From: an uncultured Lachnospiraceae bacterium
GTDB taxonomy: Bacteria > Bacillota > Clostridia > Lachnospirales > Lachnospiraceae
Assembly: GCA_910579935.1 (NCBI GenBank)
Contig: CAJTVQ010000021.1
Coordinates: 1 to 64,000, forward strand
DNA length: 64,000 bases
Reading direction: 5' to 3'
The notes under the pieces were generated by a model that searched no databases, was not told the DNA's origin, and saw nothing but the letters and a program-made list of their open reading frames with translations. Shown in pieces: positions 40,727 through 49,116 of the stretch (positions within the stretch are counted from its first letter, which is position 1; each line of letters begins with the position of its first letter). Made by a program: the position numbers and the translations under genes.

Positions 40727-41457
40727 TACGTTTTTTATGTGTTGCCGCATTTGTAATCTTATTCCTCATTTTCAGCATTCCCCTGCTGATCGCGGAATGG
40801 ATCATCGGTAAATTTAATATGGATTTAAAAAACAGAAGTTCCCTGGCTATCGTCAACTGGGCATTTCGGGTCTGCCTGTGGTTCAGCGGCGTTTCGCTGA
40901 CTGTCATCGGCGAGGAAAATGTCCCCAAAGACACCGCTGTATTATATGTGGGAAACCACCGCAGTTATTTCGACATTCTGCTGACCTACACGAGAGTTCC
41001 CAGACCTACCGGCTATATCGCAAAGAAAGAAATGCTGCGTTATCCCCTTCTTGTAAACTGGATGAAAAACCTCCACTGTCTGTTCTTAAACCGTGAAGAC
41101 GTAAAAGAGGGGCTGAAAACCATACTGGAAGCAATCGAGAAAGTGAAATCCGGAATTTCCATCTGCATTTTTCCGGAAGGCACCAGAAACAAAGTACCGG
41201 ACACGTTCCTCCCCTTCCATGAGGGAAGTTTCAAAATTGCTGAAAAATCCGGCTGTCCGGTCGTTCCGATGTGCATGAACAACTCCGCAGGCATCTTTGA
41301 AGACCACCTGCCGAAAATCCGGCGGGCACATGTTGTTTTGGAATACTGCAAACCGATTTATATCAAAGATTTACCAAAGGCAGAACGGAAATTCGTAGGC
41401 GCCCATGTGCAGGAAATCATAAAGGAAACTTATTTTAAAAATAAAGAGCTGGTATAG
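40723..41457 (+). CDS. plsC: 1-acyl-sn-glycerol-3-phosphate acyltransferase
   Basis: A 244-residue membrane-associated enzyme that makes phosphatidic acid. It has an N-terminal hydrophobic segment (about 3-26), the catalytic H79-x4-D84 motif (NHRSYFD), FPEGTRNK at about 151 and a C-terminal VVPMCMNNSAG. Translation is coupled to the upstream EAL gene by a 4-bp ATGA overlap, an odd pairing of signalling and lipid synthesis. A terminator overlaps its stop codon. Confidence 0.95.
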   Translation: MIRFLCVAAFVILFLIFSIPLLIAEWIIGKFNMDLKNRSSLAIVNWAFRVCLWFSGVSLTVIGEENVPKDTAVLYVGNHRSYFDILLTYTRVPRPTGYIAKKEMLRYPLLVNWMKNLHCLFLNREDVKEGLKTILEAIEKVKSGISICIFPEGTRNKVPDTFLPFHEGSFKIAEKSGCPVVPMCMNNSAGIFEDHLPKIRRAHVVLEYCKPIYIKDLPKAERKFVGAHVQEIIKETYFKNKELV

Positions 41458-41480
41458 CATCCGCTATACCGGCTCTTTTA
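41443..41480 (+). terminator. Terminator of the EAL-plsC unit
   Basis: AAAGAGC-T-GGTATAGC and GCTATACC-G-GCTCTTT pair almost fully around ATCC, followed by T residues. It begins within the last codons of plsC and its own T tract lies only about 35 bp before the convergent gene's stop. Confidence 0.9.
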
Positions 41481-41512
41481 TGCACCGGAGTGATCGTCAT
41501 GCGGGCTGTTCC

Positions 41513-43123
41513 TTAGTCCAAAGCCGCTGCCCTGACCTTGGCCGCCCCAATCCCCAGCAAAATGAATATCAAAGGTGTACCAATGATCTGCTGGTAACAG
41601 AGCACATTGTGCGCAATATAGGCCGCCGCCGCCAAACCGATTCCAAAAACCACCGCACCTTTTCCCTTCAGCGCCGCTTTTATCAAACCGTAAGCCGACG
41701 ACAGAAAAATTCCCAAATAAGCCGCCCCGCCGACGATCCCATAATTGATCACACCGTTAAACCATTCATTATGTACGTTCGGCACAATCTGATTATGCCA
41801 GAATTCGTTAATAGCGTCTCCCATCATCTGATAGGAATAAGGAGTAAAACAGTCCGGTCCGCATCCAAACAGCTTCCTCCATACGTTAAAATCCGCAAAC
41901 ACAGCCGCTCCCGTACGCCATATAAATCCTCTGCTGTTTCCCCACCATATGGTGAACCGGAAATAATTTTCCGTCGGTGAACCGCCAAAATATCCCTTTC
42001 CATGCAGAATAAACAAAGCTGACATACCGACAATTCCAAGGCACACCAACAGTATGTAAATTCCTCTGACCAGTCTTACCGTTCCCTGCTTCGCATCCCC
42101 ATGGAGCCAGTCTTTCCGTATTGCCAAATGAAAAACCGCTGCAATTGCCAAAAGCACATATACCATCACGCTCTGTGCAGCTTTCAGGTACACCGCATCA
42201 ATCGGTATCATACGTCCGCCGAAGATCCTCTCCAAAATTCCGACCGCCGCCACCGCCGTCAAAGCAATCATGCCTATTTCCGCCAATGCCAGCAGTCTTT
42301 TCCTGCTTCCGACCGCCAGCCACAGCATAACCATCAGTGCTGCAAAAACCGCTATCATGCCGCTGTCACTGTTCAAAAGCATCTCCGATGCAAATCCTGC
42401 TCCGACACAGATTCCCCAAAAAATTTTTGCCTTTTTTTCTTCTGTCAGATAATAAATTCCCATTCCAGCCGTCAACAAAATGCTGATATAGCTGGATGCC
42501 CATGTAACTTGTCCTAAAGTAGTAACAAAATCCAGTTTCACCTCATCACTGTATCCCTGGTAAAGATAAACTACATCTATATCGAAGCGCTGCAAGATCA
42601 CAATACTGCCCACAATTACCGCTACTGCTGCCGCCAGTATCTTCATATAACGGTTTTCCGCATACCCCCTGGAAATCCCAAAGTATATCCCTACGAACAA
42701 AACCTGTGATACCAGCCCCATATACCATGTATCCACCCCCCAGAACGCTGTCTGGCTGTCCACTGCACCGAGATAAGAGATCACCACGCACAACAGATAA
42801 ATGAAAACGAACCAATCCGTTACCGTCCGTCCTCCGGCACACCTTTCGCTGCCCTTCTTCCTGTCAGTTCTTCCCCGTCTTCCGGCCAAGGCTGCCGCAC
42901 CGCATACTGTGCTTACTATGCAGAATGCAGAGGAAGCATATAAAAACAGCGCCCACTTCTTATATACCAGTTCTTCATATCCGCGGCCCATGAACAACGG
43001 ATATACCGCCAGCATAAGAAACAGGTAAATCTGCACCGCCTGCTCCCATACTGCCCCGAAAAAACTTTCTTTTTCCGCCCTGTTTTGTTTTCCGCCATAA
43101 TACTGATTTTTCTTTTTTCCCAT
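41513..43123 (-). CDS. O-antigen ligase-like membrane protein
   Basis: A 536-residue protein with about twelve membrane segments. The large loop near residue 400 (SRGFIWRTGAAVFADFNVWRKLFGCGPDCF ... NVHNEWFNGVINYGIVG) matches the Wzy_C/O-antigen ligase family, whose members polymerise or attach surface glycans. The target glycan is unknown. It lies 50 bp after murF on the same strand. The stop is followed by GGAACAG, close to the termini of the inverted-repeat family. Confidence 0.87.
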   Translation of the reverse strand: MGKKKNQYYGGKQNRAEKESFFGAVWEQAVQIYLFLMLAVYPLFMGRGYEELVYKKWALFLYASSAFCIVSTVCGAAALAGRRGRTDRKKGSERCAGGRTVTDWFVFIYLLCVVISYLGAVDSQTAFWGVDTWYMGLVSQVLFVGIYFGISRGYAENRYMKILAAAVAVIVGSIVILQRFDIDVVYLYQGYSDEVKLDFVTTLGQVTWASSYISILLTAGMGIYYLTEEKKAKIFWGICVGAGFASEMLLNSDSGMIAVFAALMVMLWLAVGSRKRLLALAEIGMIALTAVAAVGILERIFGGRMIPIDAVYLKAAQSVMVYVLLAIAAVFHLAIRKDWLHGDAKQGTVRLVRGIYILLVCLGIVGMSALFILHGKGYFGGSPTENYFRFTIWWGNSRGFIWRTGAAVFADFNVWRKLFGCGPDCFTPYSYQMMGDAINEFWHNQIVPNVHNEWFNGVINYGIVGGAAYLGIFLSSAYGLIKAALKGKGAVVFGIGLAAAAYIAHNVLCYQQIIGTPLIFILLGIGAAKVRAAALD

Positions 43124-43173
43124 CCCGTTCCTTCTCCTGATCTTTTCCTTTGTTCCCCATTCGCATTTGTCAG

Positions 43174-44562
43174 CTAATGCAGGCTCTCTACAATCTCATG
43201 AAAGGCCATCCCATGCGACGCCTTCACCAATATAGTGTCGCCCTTCTGCAAGATATCCTTCCATTTCTCCAAAAACTCTCTCTTTTCTTTAAAATAATAA
43301 ATCCGCTCTTTGGAAATCCCCAATCTGTCTGCAGTTTCTATAGCGCTCCCATACATAAATTCTGCAAGAGCGCCGATAAAGATAAGGACATCAACGCCTC
43401 TCTCCACCGCATATGCCCCTACTTTTGCATGCATCTCTTTCTCCGCTACCCCTAATTCAAACATATCTCCCAGCACCGCCGCTTTTCTGGACAATGCCGT
43501 GCATAATAAATCGATCGCAGCGCACACGGAAACCGGATTGGCATTATAGCAGTCGTCAATCACTACACGGTCTTCCAAACGCAGGATATGACTCCTGCCG
43601 CTTACCGCTTCCACTTTGGCAATCCCTTTGCACATCTCTTCCCCGGTCAGCCCCAGGAGGCTCCCTGCACAGACTGCCGCCAGCGCATTGTATACCATAT
43701 GTTCTCCGGGAAGCGGAATATCCATCTCAAACGCTTCATCGTCCATATGCACCGTTGCACTGCTGCCAAACAGCCCCTTATTCTCTATATGCTCCGCATA
43801 CACCCGATTGCATTCCCTGCGCCCGAACGTCATCGGCTTCCGTCCCTTTACCTCCGCAATCGTCTCCAGCATATCATCATCACCGTTAAGGCAGACCATA
43901 CCGTTTTCCTTCATAAAATCAAAAATCTCCGTTTTGGCCTTCAGAATTCCCTGCCTGGATTTCAGATTTTCCAAATGGCACTGGCCGATATTCGTCAAAA
44001 CACAGATATCCGGCGCCGCAATCCGGCTCAAACGGCGCATTTCCCCAAAATCACTGATTCCCATCTCCACCACGGCTACCTCATGGCAGTCCCTTATCTT
44101 CAGTATCGTCAGGGGAAGTCCCACTTCATTGTTAAAATTCCCTTCCGTTTTCAGCACCTGATATTTCTCCGACAGTACTGCCGCAATACATTCCTTCGTA
44201 CTGGTCTTTCCCACGCTCCCCGTGATTCCCACCACCGTAATATCCAGCTGCTTTCTGTAAAATTCTGCAATATCCTTCAATGCCTGAAAAGAATTTTCCA
44301 CCAGAATAAAACAATCCTTTTCCTCCATAACCTCCGGCAGTTTTTCACAGACCACGCCGGCCGCACCTTTCTGCAACACCTGCGGAATAAAAGAATGACC
44401 GTCCACACGTTCCCCTTTCGTGGCGATGAAAAGATAACCGGTTTCCGCCAGACGGGAATCCAATACCACGCCCTCTACCTCTTTCGTATCTTGCCGTTCC
44501 CCGCTTCCGTACAATTTTCCTCCGCATACTTCTGCAATATTCCTCAATGTAAGATTCTTCAT
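43174..44562 (-). CDS. murF: UDP-N-acetylmuramoyl-tripeptide--D-alanyl-D-alanine ligase
   Basis: A 462-residue Mur ligase that adds D-Ala-D-Ala to UDP-MurNAc-tripeptide. It has the ATP loop GITGSVGKTSTKE at about 113-125, VVEMGISDFGEMRRL and the C-terminal ligase domain with VIDDCYNANPVS. It lies 96 bp after ddl, which makes its substrate. Because the vanG cluster should yield D-Ala-D-Ser, this enzyme would have to accept both dipeptides. Confidence 0.97.
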   Translation of the reverse strand: MKNLTLRNIAEVCGGKLYGSGERQDTKEVEGVVLDSRLAETGYLFIATKGERVDGHSFIPQVLQKGAAGVVCEKLPEVMEEKDCFILVENSFQALKDIAEFYRKQLDITVVGITGSVGKTSTKECIAAVLSEKYQVLKTEGNFNNEVGLPLTILKIRDCHEVAVVEMGISDFGEMRRLSRIAAPDICVLTNIGQCHLENLKSRQGILKAKTEIFDFMKENGMVCLNGDDDMLETIAEVKGRKPMTFGRRECNRVYAEHIENKGLFGSSATVHMDDEAFEMDIPLPGEHMVYNALAAVCAGSLLGLTGEEMCKGIAKVEAVSGRSHILRLEDRVVIDDCYNANPVSVCAAIDLLCTALSRKAAVLGDMFELGVAEKEMHAKVGAYAVERGVDVLIFIGALAEFMYGSAIETADRLGISKERIYYFKEKREFLEKWKDILQKGDTILVKASHGMAFHEIVESLH

Positions 44563-44658
44563 GAATACCCATACCTTTCCGTTCCTGCTGAATCATTTTC
44601 TAGCCATTCCCGTCATGCCGCCAACAACGGCACAAGCAGACAGGAAGAATGAAACTCT

Positions 44659-45687
44659 TCATTCCTTTACCGCAGCCTCCAGTATCCGTTCACACAACTG
44701 GGCAAAACTAATCCCTGCTGCTTTCGCTTCCTGCGGTAAAAGTGACGTAGACGTCATTCCCGGCAGCGTATTTGCCTCCAGACAAAAAATTTCTTCCTCT
44801 CCGTTCATCATAAAATCCATTCTCGCATAATTTTTCAACCGCAGTACACGGAAAACCTGTTCCGCCAGATGCCGGAGTTCCTTCGTCTTTCGTTCGGAAA
44901 GCTGCGCCGGACAGGTCTCCACCGCACTTCCTGCCTGATATTTATTCTTATAGTCATAAAATCCGTTTATGGGCGCGATTTCGATGACCGGCAGCGCCCT
45001 GCCGTCCATAACCCCTACGGAAAACTCCCTGCCTTCAATATACTGTTCTATTATAACCTCCTTGTCATAGCGGAATCCTTCCAGCAGCGCTGCTTTGTAT
45101 TCTTCCTCATTACGGGCAATGCAGACTCCTACGCTGGAACCGCCGCAGCATGACTTAACCACACATGGAAAGGGAACGGACCTCGGATCGGCCTCCCCTT
45201 TTCCAAGGCGTATCCCCCTCGGGGTAGGAATTCCATGATAATCAAATAATTCCTTGGCCAGCCCTTTATCCATACAAAGCGCCGAACTGACATAATCCGT
45301 CCCCGTATATTTAATTCCCATTAAATCAAAACACGCCTGTATCTTGCCGTTCTCACCGTTTTCTCCATGCAGCGCCATAAAAACCGCATCTGCCTCCTGA
45401 CATATGGAAATGACATTCGGACCGAAGAAATTTTTATCCCCGTCGGTGCGCAGCGCTTTTACCGCCTCGATATCAGGATTTTCCGCTCCCACAGCGCCGA
45501 TTTCCTTCGCCCAGTCTTCTTCTTTCTCAAAAATACTTCCCGCATCCTCTCCCGTATATCCCAAATATACATCCAACAGAACCGCCTGATGCCCGTTTCC
45601 CTTCAACGCCTCATAAATCATCCTGCCGGAACTTAAAGATACATCCCTCTCCGTGCTGATTCCGCCGGCTAAAACCACTACTTTCAT
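44659..45687 (-). CDS. ddl: D-alanine--D-alanine ligase
   Basis: A 342-residue ATP-grasp enzyme for the standard D-Ala-D-Ala dipeptide. It has VLAGGISTERDVSLSSG, VKSCCGGSSVGVCIA and an omega loop with YDYKNKYQAG; the C-terminal EANTLPGMTSTSLLPQE is typical of Ddl. Sequence features differ from the VanG ligase at 21402-22535, so the window encodes one ligase of each type. The ATG at 45687 is chosen because GGAGG is 7 nt away; one 6 nt earlier is too close to it. It leads ddl-murF. Confidence 0.96.
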   Translation of the reverse strand: MKVVVLAGGISTERDVSLSSGRMIYEALKGNGHQAVLLDVYLGYTGEDAGSIFEKEEDWAKEIGAVGAENPDIEAVKALRTDGDKNFFGPNVISICQEADAVFMALHGENGENGKIQACFDLMGIKYTGTDYVSSALCMDKGLAKELFDYHGIPTPRGIRLGKGEADPRSVPFPCVVKSCCGGSSVGVCIARNEEEYKAALLEGFRYDKEVIIEQYIEGREFSVGVMDGRALPVIEIAPINGFYDYKNKYQAGSAVETCPAQLSERKTKELRHLAEQVFRVLRLKNYARMDFMMNGEEEIFCLEANTLPGMTSTSLLPQEAKAAGISFAQLCERILEAAVKE

Positions 45688-45789
45688 TTCCATACCTCCC
45701 CGCCCGCTTCACGGGCATTCATTCAATATTTGACCGGAACATATAAACCGCTGCGTTCCAGCCAGTTTCTGTCCCTTTTCAGTTATTTC

Positions 45790-45809
45790 ATTTCATATGA
45801 AATAGTATA
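45790..45809 (-). promoter_or_regulatory. ddl promoter -10 with adjacent 14-bp palindrome
   Basis: Minus strand TATACT (45809-45804) is directly followed by the perfect palindrome ATTTCATATGAAAT. A poor -35 (TTTACT) lies 16 bp upstream. The palindrome sits at the expected transcript start, where a repressor could act. Apart from this and the terminator at 45934, the gap 45688-46012 shows nothing. Confidence 0.45.
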
Positions 45810-45933
45810 TTCACATTTTCTGCAAAGTAAAGTGAAGAAATTGCCGCCTGCATTGCAAAATATGCTTTCATAAAACAAATGTCTCATTTTCATTATTATT
45901 CAGATTATAACTCGAACATGACCGAAGGTAAAT

Positions 45934-45970
45934 ATAAAAAGCACCGGTTCTCCCAGAATCAGTGCTTTTA
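45934..45970 (-). terminator. Terminator of the Rpn nuclease gene
   Basis: On the minus strand AAAAGCACTGATTCTGG and its partner ending CGGTGCTTTT are followed by TATATT. A second hairpin, AAAGGTAA/TTACCTTT, lies between it and the gene. Confidence 0.82.
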
Positions 45971-46012
45971 CTGTAACAGTAAAGGTAAATAAACTGTTAC
46001 CTTTGATTTTCT

Positions 46013-46327
46013 CTATTCTTTCCAGTAAACATCTGCTTTCTTTTCCGCCTCAGCCCGTGAAAAACCGCACTTCTGCATCATTTTCATGATGGCTGCTTCC
46101 TTTGTGTCACCGTATTCCTGACACAGAAAAACGATCATTTCAATCTTTGCTTCTTTTTCCCTCTTCTCTGCTAATTCCTCCGCCTTTTTCTCTGCCAATT
46201 CCTCTACCATTTTTTCTGCTCTTTTCTCCGCCTGCCTCACCCGTTCTTCCGCCTCCCGACATGCTTCTTCCGCTTTTCTCCGTTCCGCCTGTATATCCAT
46301 TTTTACATTTTCAAACCAATATCCCAT
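46013..46327 (-). CDS. Possible intragenic small protein within the Rpn gene
   Basis: In the same frame as the Rpn nuclease, an ATG at 46327 (MGYWFENVKM) is preceded by AAGGGAG with a 6-nt spacer, better than the site of the full-length gene. It would give a 104-residue protein made of just the coiled coil and C-terminal domain, without the nuclease. Intragenic C-terminal proteins that inhibit the full-length toxin are reported for E. coli Rpn genes. Here this is an inference from one good ribosome binding site. Confidence 0.4.
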   Translation of the reverse strand: MGYWFENVKMDIQAERRKAEEACREAEERVRQAEKRAEKMVEELAEKKAEELAEKREKEAKIEMIVFLCQEYGDTKEAAIMKMMQKCGFSRAEAEKKADVYWKE

Positions 46328-47170
46328 TTGGCGCTCCCTTACTTTCTCCACACATAACTCCGCTTCTTCCTGTGGCACATTCATTTTCATACACAGACTC
46401 CATATGGCAGAACAGATGATTTCCAATATGTGCTCCGGGGCATTCCGTACAATCCGCTCCACTTTGTCCCTCTGACTGTTCAGAAAATTTTCCATATCCT
46501 CTGGTGTCTGTACCTTATTAATCATCATCAGCAGTGACATTTCATCCTTCTTATCCAGCAGTTCTTCGTTTGAGTAATCATGATTCCGCACCAGTTTATA
46601 AGTAAAGTCCGGCAGATAATCGCTGAAAATCCCACTCATCATAATACGGTCTTTCAAATGCAGGTCTGCGGTCCATTTATCTGCCCCTTCATAGTATACA
46701 ATTGGCAGAATGGGCGGATATTTAAAAGACTTATTGGAACTCCTGCCTTCTCCCCTGCGCTCTATTTCCTTTCCATACTCAGTCCAAATACATATCATAT
46801 ACCGAAGCAGCTGCATACTGACATTATAATCCACCTGACTCTTATGCTCCACAAGAGATATCAGATACAGAGGAATGCTTTCCTCTTCTTCCGCCCCTGC
46901 TGGCCGGATACGGATTTTCTTCACCGTATCCGTCTCGAAAGAAATCCCAAGGTATGCCTGATACTTCCTTGAAACGTCCTCGATATCCTCCGGCTGCACA
47001 TCTTTCAACAGCGCAATATCCGCATAATCCCTCAGGAACTGAGCGCAAAGAACAGAATTACCGAATACGGTACGATTATTCAAATCCCTGATCGTTCCCT
47101 GTGATATCCTGCACTGCAACTGTCTCCCGTCTTGATTTTTCCGGTGCTTTTTTCTTTGTCTCTCTTTCAT
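46013..47170 (-). CDS. Rpn family PD-(D/E)XK nuclease (recombination-promoting nuclease)
   Basis: A 385-residue protein of the Rpn/PDDEXK-transposase family. The nuclease domain (about 20-250) has TVFGNSVLCAQFLRDY and YLISLVEHKSQVDYNVSMQLLRY, in which E and K form the active-site E-x-K. The C-terminal 110 residues are a long coiled coil (Glu/Lys/Ala-rich) ending in a small helical domain. Rpn proteins promote RecA-independent recombination and some restrict phage. The ATG at 47170 follows AGGAGG closely; an ATG-rich upstream extension is rejected. An internal start with its own ribosome binding site lies at 46327. Confidence 0.88.
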   Translation of the reverse strand: MKERQRKKHRKNQDGRQLQCRISQGTIRDLNNRTVFGNSVLCAQFLRDYADIALLKDVQPEDIEDVSRKYQAYLGISFETDTVKKIRIRPAGAEEEESIPLYLISLVEHKSQVDYNVSMQLLRYMICIWTEYGKEIERRGEGRSSNKSFKYPPILPIVYYEGADKWTADLHLKDRIMMSGIFSDYLPDFTYKLVRNHDYSNEELLDKKDEMSLLMMINKVQTPEDMENFLNSQRDKVERIVRNAPEHILEIICSAIWSLCMKMNVPQEEAELCVEKVRERQMGYWFENVKMDIQAERRKAEEACREAEERVRQAEKRAEKMVEELAEKKAEELAEKREKEAKIEMIVFLCQEYGDTKEAAIMKMMQKCGFSRAEAEKKADVYWKE

Positions 47171-47357
47171 CTTTCCTCCTGTCCGTAATACATGCAGACA
47201 GGAGAACCGTCTTTTCACCTGTCAGCACTTATGAAATTAAAAAGCTGCTTGAATCCATCGGCGAAAAGCCAGAATCTCAGACATTCTTTTTTCCTGCAAT
47301 ACTTCCATGTGCATCTGCTCACTATGCGCTTATAGGAAGTACCTGAAAAGAATGCGG

Positions 47358-47421
47358 AACACATTATGAAATTTTAGAAAATGTATAATGTGTTTCTATT
47401 TAATATTGATAACACATTTAT
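47358..47421. promoter_or_regulatory. Large palindrome with a third half-site upstream of the Rpn gene
   Basis: AACACATTAT (47358-47367) and ATAATGTGTT (47385-47394) are perfect inverted repeats, with inner ATTTT/AAAAT pairing. AACACATTTAT recurs at 47411-47421. It lies about 190 bp before the Rpn start, in a 405-bp stretch (47171-47575) that otherwise holds no gene I can support. It could be an operator array or the end of a small repeat. Confidence 0.45.
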
Positions 47422-47575
47422 ACTATCACGTTTTCCCATTTATTGCAAGATATATTTTGAGGTATGCACAGAAATCAATTTTTAGTTGTAACAGTTCAGT
47501 TCCAATTTCCGTTTCTGTCTGCCGCCCTGCCGCTGCGGCCTGCTTCCGAAGCTGGCTTTAAGCACGCCTCCTGGC

Positions 47576-48832
47576 TCATTGCCCGCGGGAATAAACTAAT
47601 TCCCCATCTATCAAAGTACAGTAAGTTTCCGTAAATACCTCCAGCGGATTACCGTCAAAAACCGCAATATCTGCATCCTTTCCAATCTCCAGGCTGCCCA
47701 CCCGGTCTGCCACATTGCAGATCTGCGCCGCATGAATCGTAATCGCGCGCATCGCCGCCTCCATATCCATTCCGGACTTCACACACAATCCGGCACAGAT
47801 GGGCAGGGACTGTATTAAAGATACCGGATGGTCCGTCGTAATCGCCACCTTTACTCCAGCCTCATGAAGTACTCCCGCCGTCTTAAATGCCATATTCTGT
47901 ACTTCAATCTTGTTCCTGCTGGACAGGTCCGGCCCGACGATAGCGGGAAATCCTTCTTTCGCCAGTTCCTCCGCCACCAAATGCCCTTCGCTGCAGTGAT
48001 CCAATGTCATATTCAGATCAAATTCCCTCGCAATACGGATGGCCGTAAAAATATCGTCCACTCGATGTACATGCGCTTTTAACGGAATTTTCTTTTCAAA
48101 GACCGGAATCCAGCACTCATACCGGAAATCGGGCGTCTCTCTTTCTTTTCCGTCCGCTTCCTGCATGGCCGCCCTCTTTTTCTCCCAGTACTGTTTCGCC
48201 TTAAATAATTCTTCCCTTAACAGTCCGGCTATCGCCATCCTGGTCACGGGCATTTTTCCCTGTCCTGAATAATTTACTTTGGGATTTTCCCCGAATGCTA
48301 TTTTCATTGCCGCAGGCTCCAGAACCACCAATTCATCAATCCTTCTTCCTTTTGTCTTGACAAAAGCAAACTGCCCGCCTACCACATTTGCACTCCCCGG
48401 CCCTATCATGGCCGACGTGATCCCGGCTCTCACCGCATCGTCAAAAGCCGCATCCATAGGATTGATCGCATCTATGGCACGAAGAAAAGGAGTCACCGCC
48501 TCCACGTTCTCATTGCAGTCATCTCCCTCCATCCCCTTTTTTTCCTCGGTAATTCCCATATGACAGTGCGCCTCAATGATTCCGGGCATCACCGTCCGTC
48601 CGCCCACGTCAATCACATCCATCTGCAGATCCCCGTCCAGTTCCTCCATCTCTCCGATTCCGACAATTTTTCCATCCGCAATGTGCACATACCCATCCGT
48701 ATAAACTGCCTTCACCCTGCCGCCTTTGTCACCTTCCTTCCCCTGTTCTTTTCCGCTCCCCTTTCCGTTCTCTTTCATGTCCGCAGCTTCTGCCATTGTT
48801 ATGATCCTGCCATGTACCAAGTATTTTTCCAT
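47576..48832 (-). CDS. Metal-dependent amidohydrolase
   Basis: A 418-residue amidohydrolase of the imidazolonepropionase/dihydroorotase superfamily. Metal ligands are visible: EAHCHMG, KAHVHR, LDHCSEGH, and the catalytic Asp in ITTDHPVS. The C-terminal GSLEIGKDADIAVFDGNPLE is common in this superfamily. Residues about 20-42 form an odd Gly/Lys/Glu-rich insertion close to the N-terminus. The substrate is unknown and the neighbours give no hint. The 284 bp upstream (48833-49116) contain short overlapping frames that I do not accept as genes. Confidence 0.88.
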   Translation of the reverse strand: MEKYLVHGRIITMAEAADMKENGKGSGKEQGKEGDKGGRVKAVYTDGYVHIADGKIVGIGEMEELDGDLQMDVIDVGGRTVMPGIIEAHCHMGITEEKKGMEGDDCNENVEAVTPFLRAIDAINPMDAAFDDAVRAGITSAMIGPGSANVVGGQFAFVKTKGRRIDELVVLEPAAMKIAFGENPKVNYSGQGKMPVTRMAIAGLLREELFKAKQYWEKKRAAMQEADGKERETPDFRYECWIPVFEKKIPLKAHVHRVDDIFTAIRIAREFDLNMTLDHCSEGHLVAEELAKEGFPAIVGPDLSSRNKIEVQNMAFKTAGVLHEAGVKVAITTDHPVSLIQSLPICAGLCVKSGMDMEAAMRAITIHAAQICNVADRVGSLEIGKDADIAVFDGNPLEVFTETYCTLIDGELVYSRGQ

Positions 48833-49116
48833 ATTCCTGCCGGCACATTACTGTCTGCCCCACAGCCGCCCCATACTCTGCCGCCGAATGGCTGTTTGGC
48901 AATAACGCCCTTCTCCTTTCCTATAAATTTCCTGTAATTTTCTTCCATAACCACGTACAAGGCGTGTCCGGAAAATTTTCCTCTCTTGAAAATATTTCCA
49001 AACACGCCAGCCAGCACATACAATCTCATTCCGTTCATATTTCCAAACTTCCACAGCTTTCATGCTGCATCCGCAAATCCGGCTTTCATGTTTTGAAATC
49101 TGCACGGGGATTTATC

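Noticed and set aside
47222..47346. Plus-strand segment YEIKKLLESIGEKPESQ ending at 47346
   Set aside because: It looks mildly coding, but has no start signal and no family I recognise; not enough for even a pseudogene call.
47488..47505. GTAACAGTTCAGTTCC as another inverted-repeat terminus
   Set aside because: The order of bases differs from AACAGTTCC plus TWA, and there is no partner terminus nearby.
48799..49105. Two short overlapping minus-strand frames upstream of the amidohydrolase
   Set aside because: They overlap each other and the amidohydrolase start, and lack ribosome binding sites and recognisable motifs.
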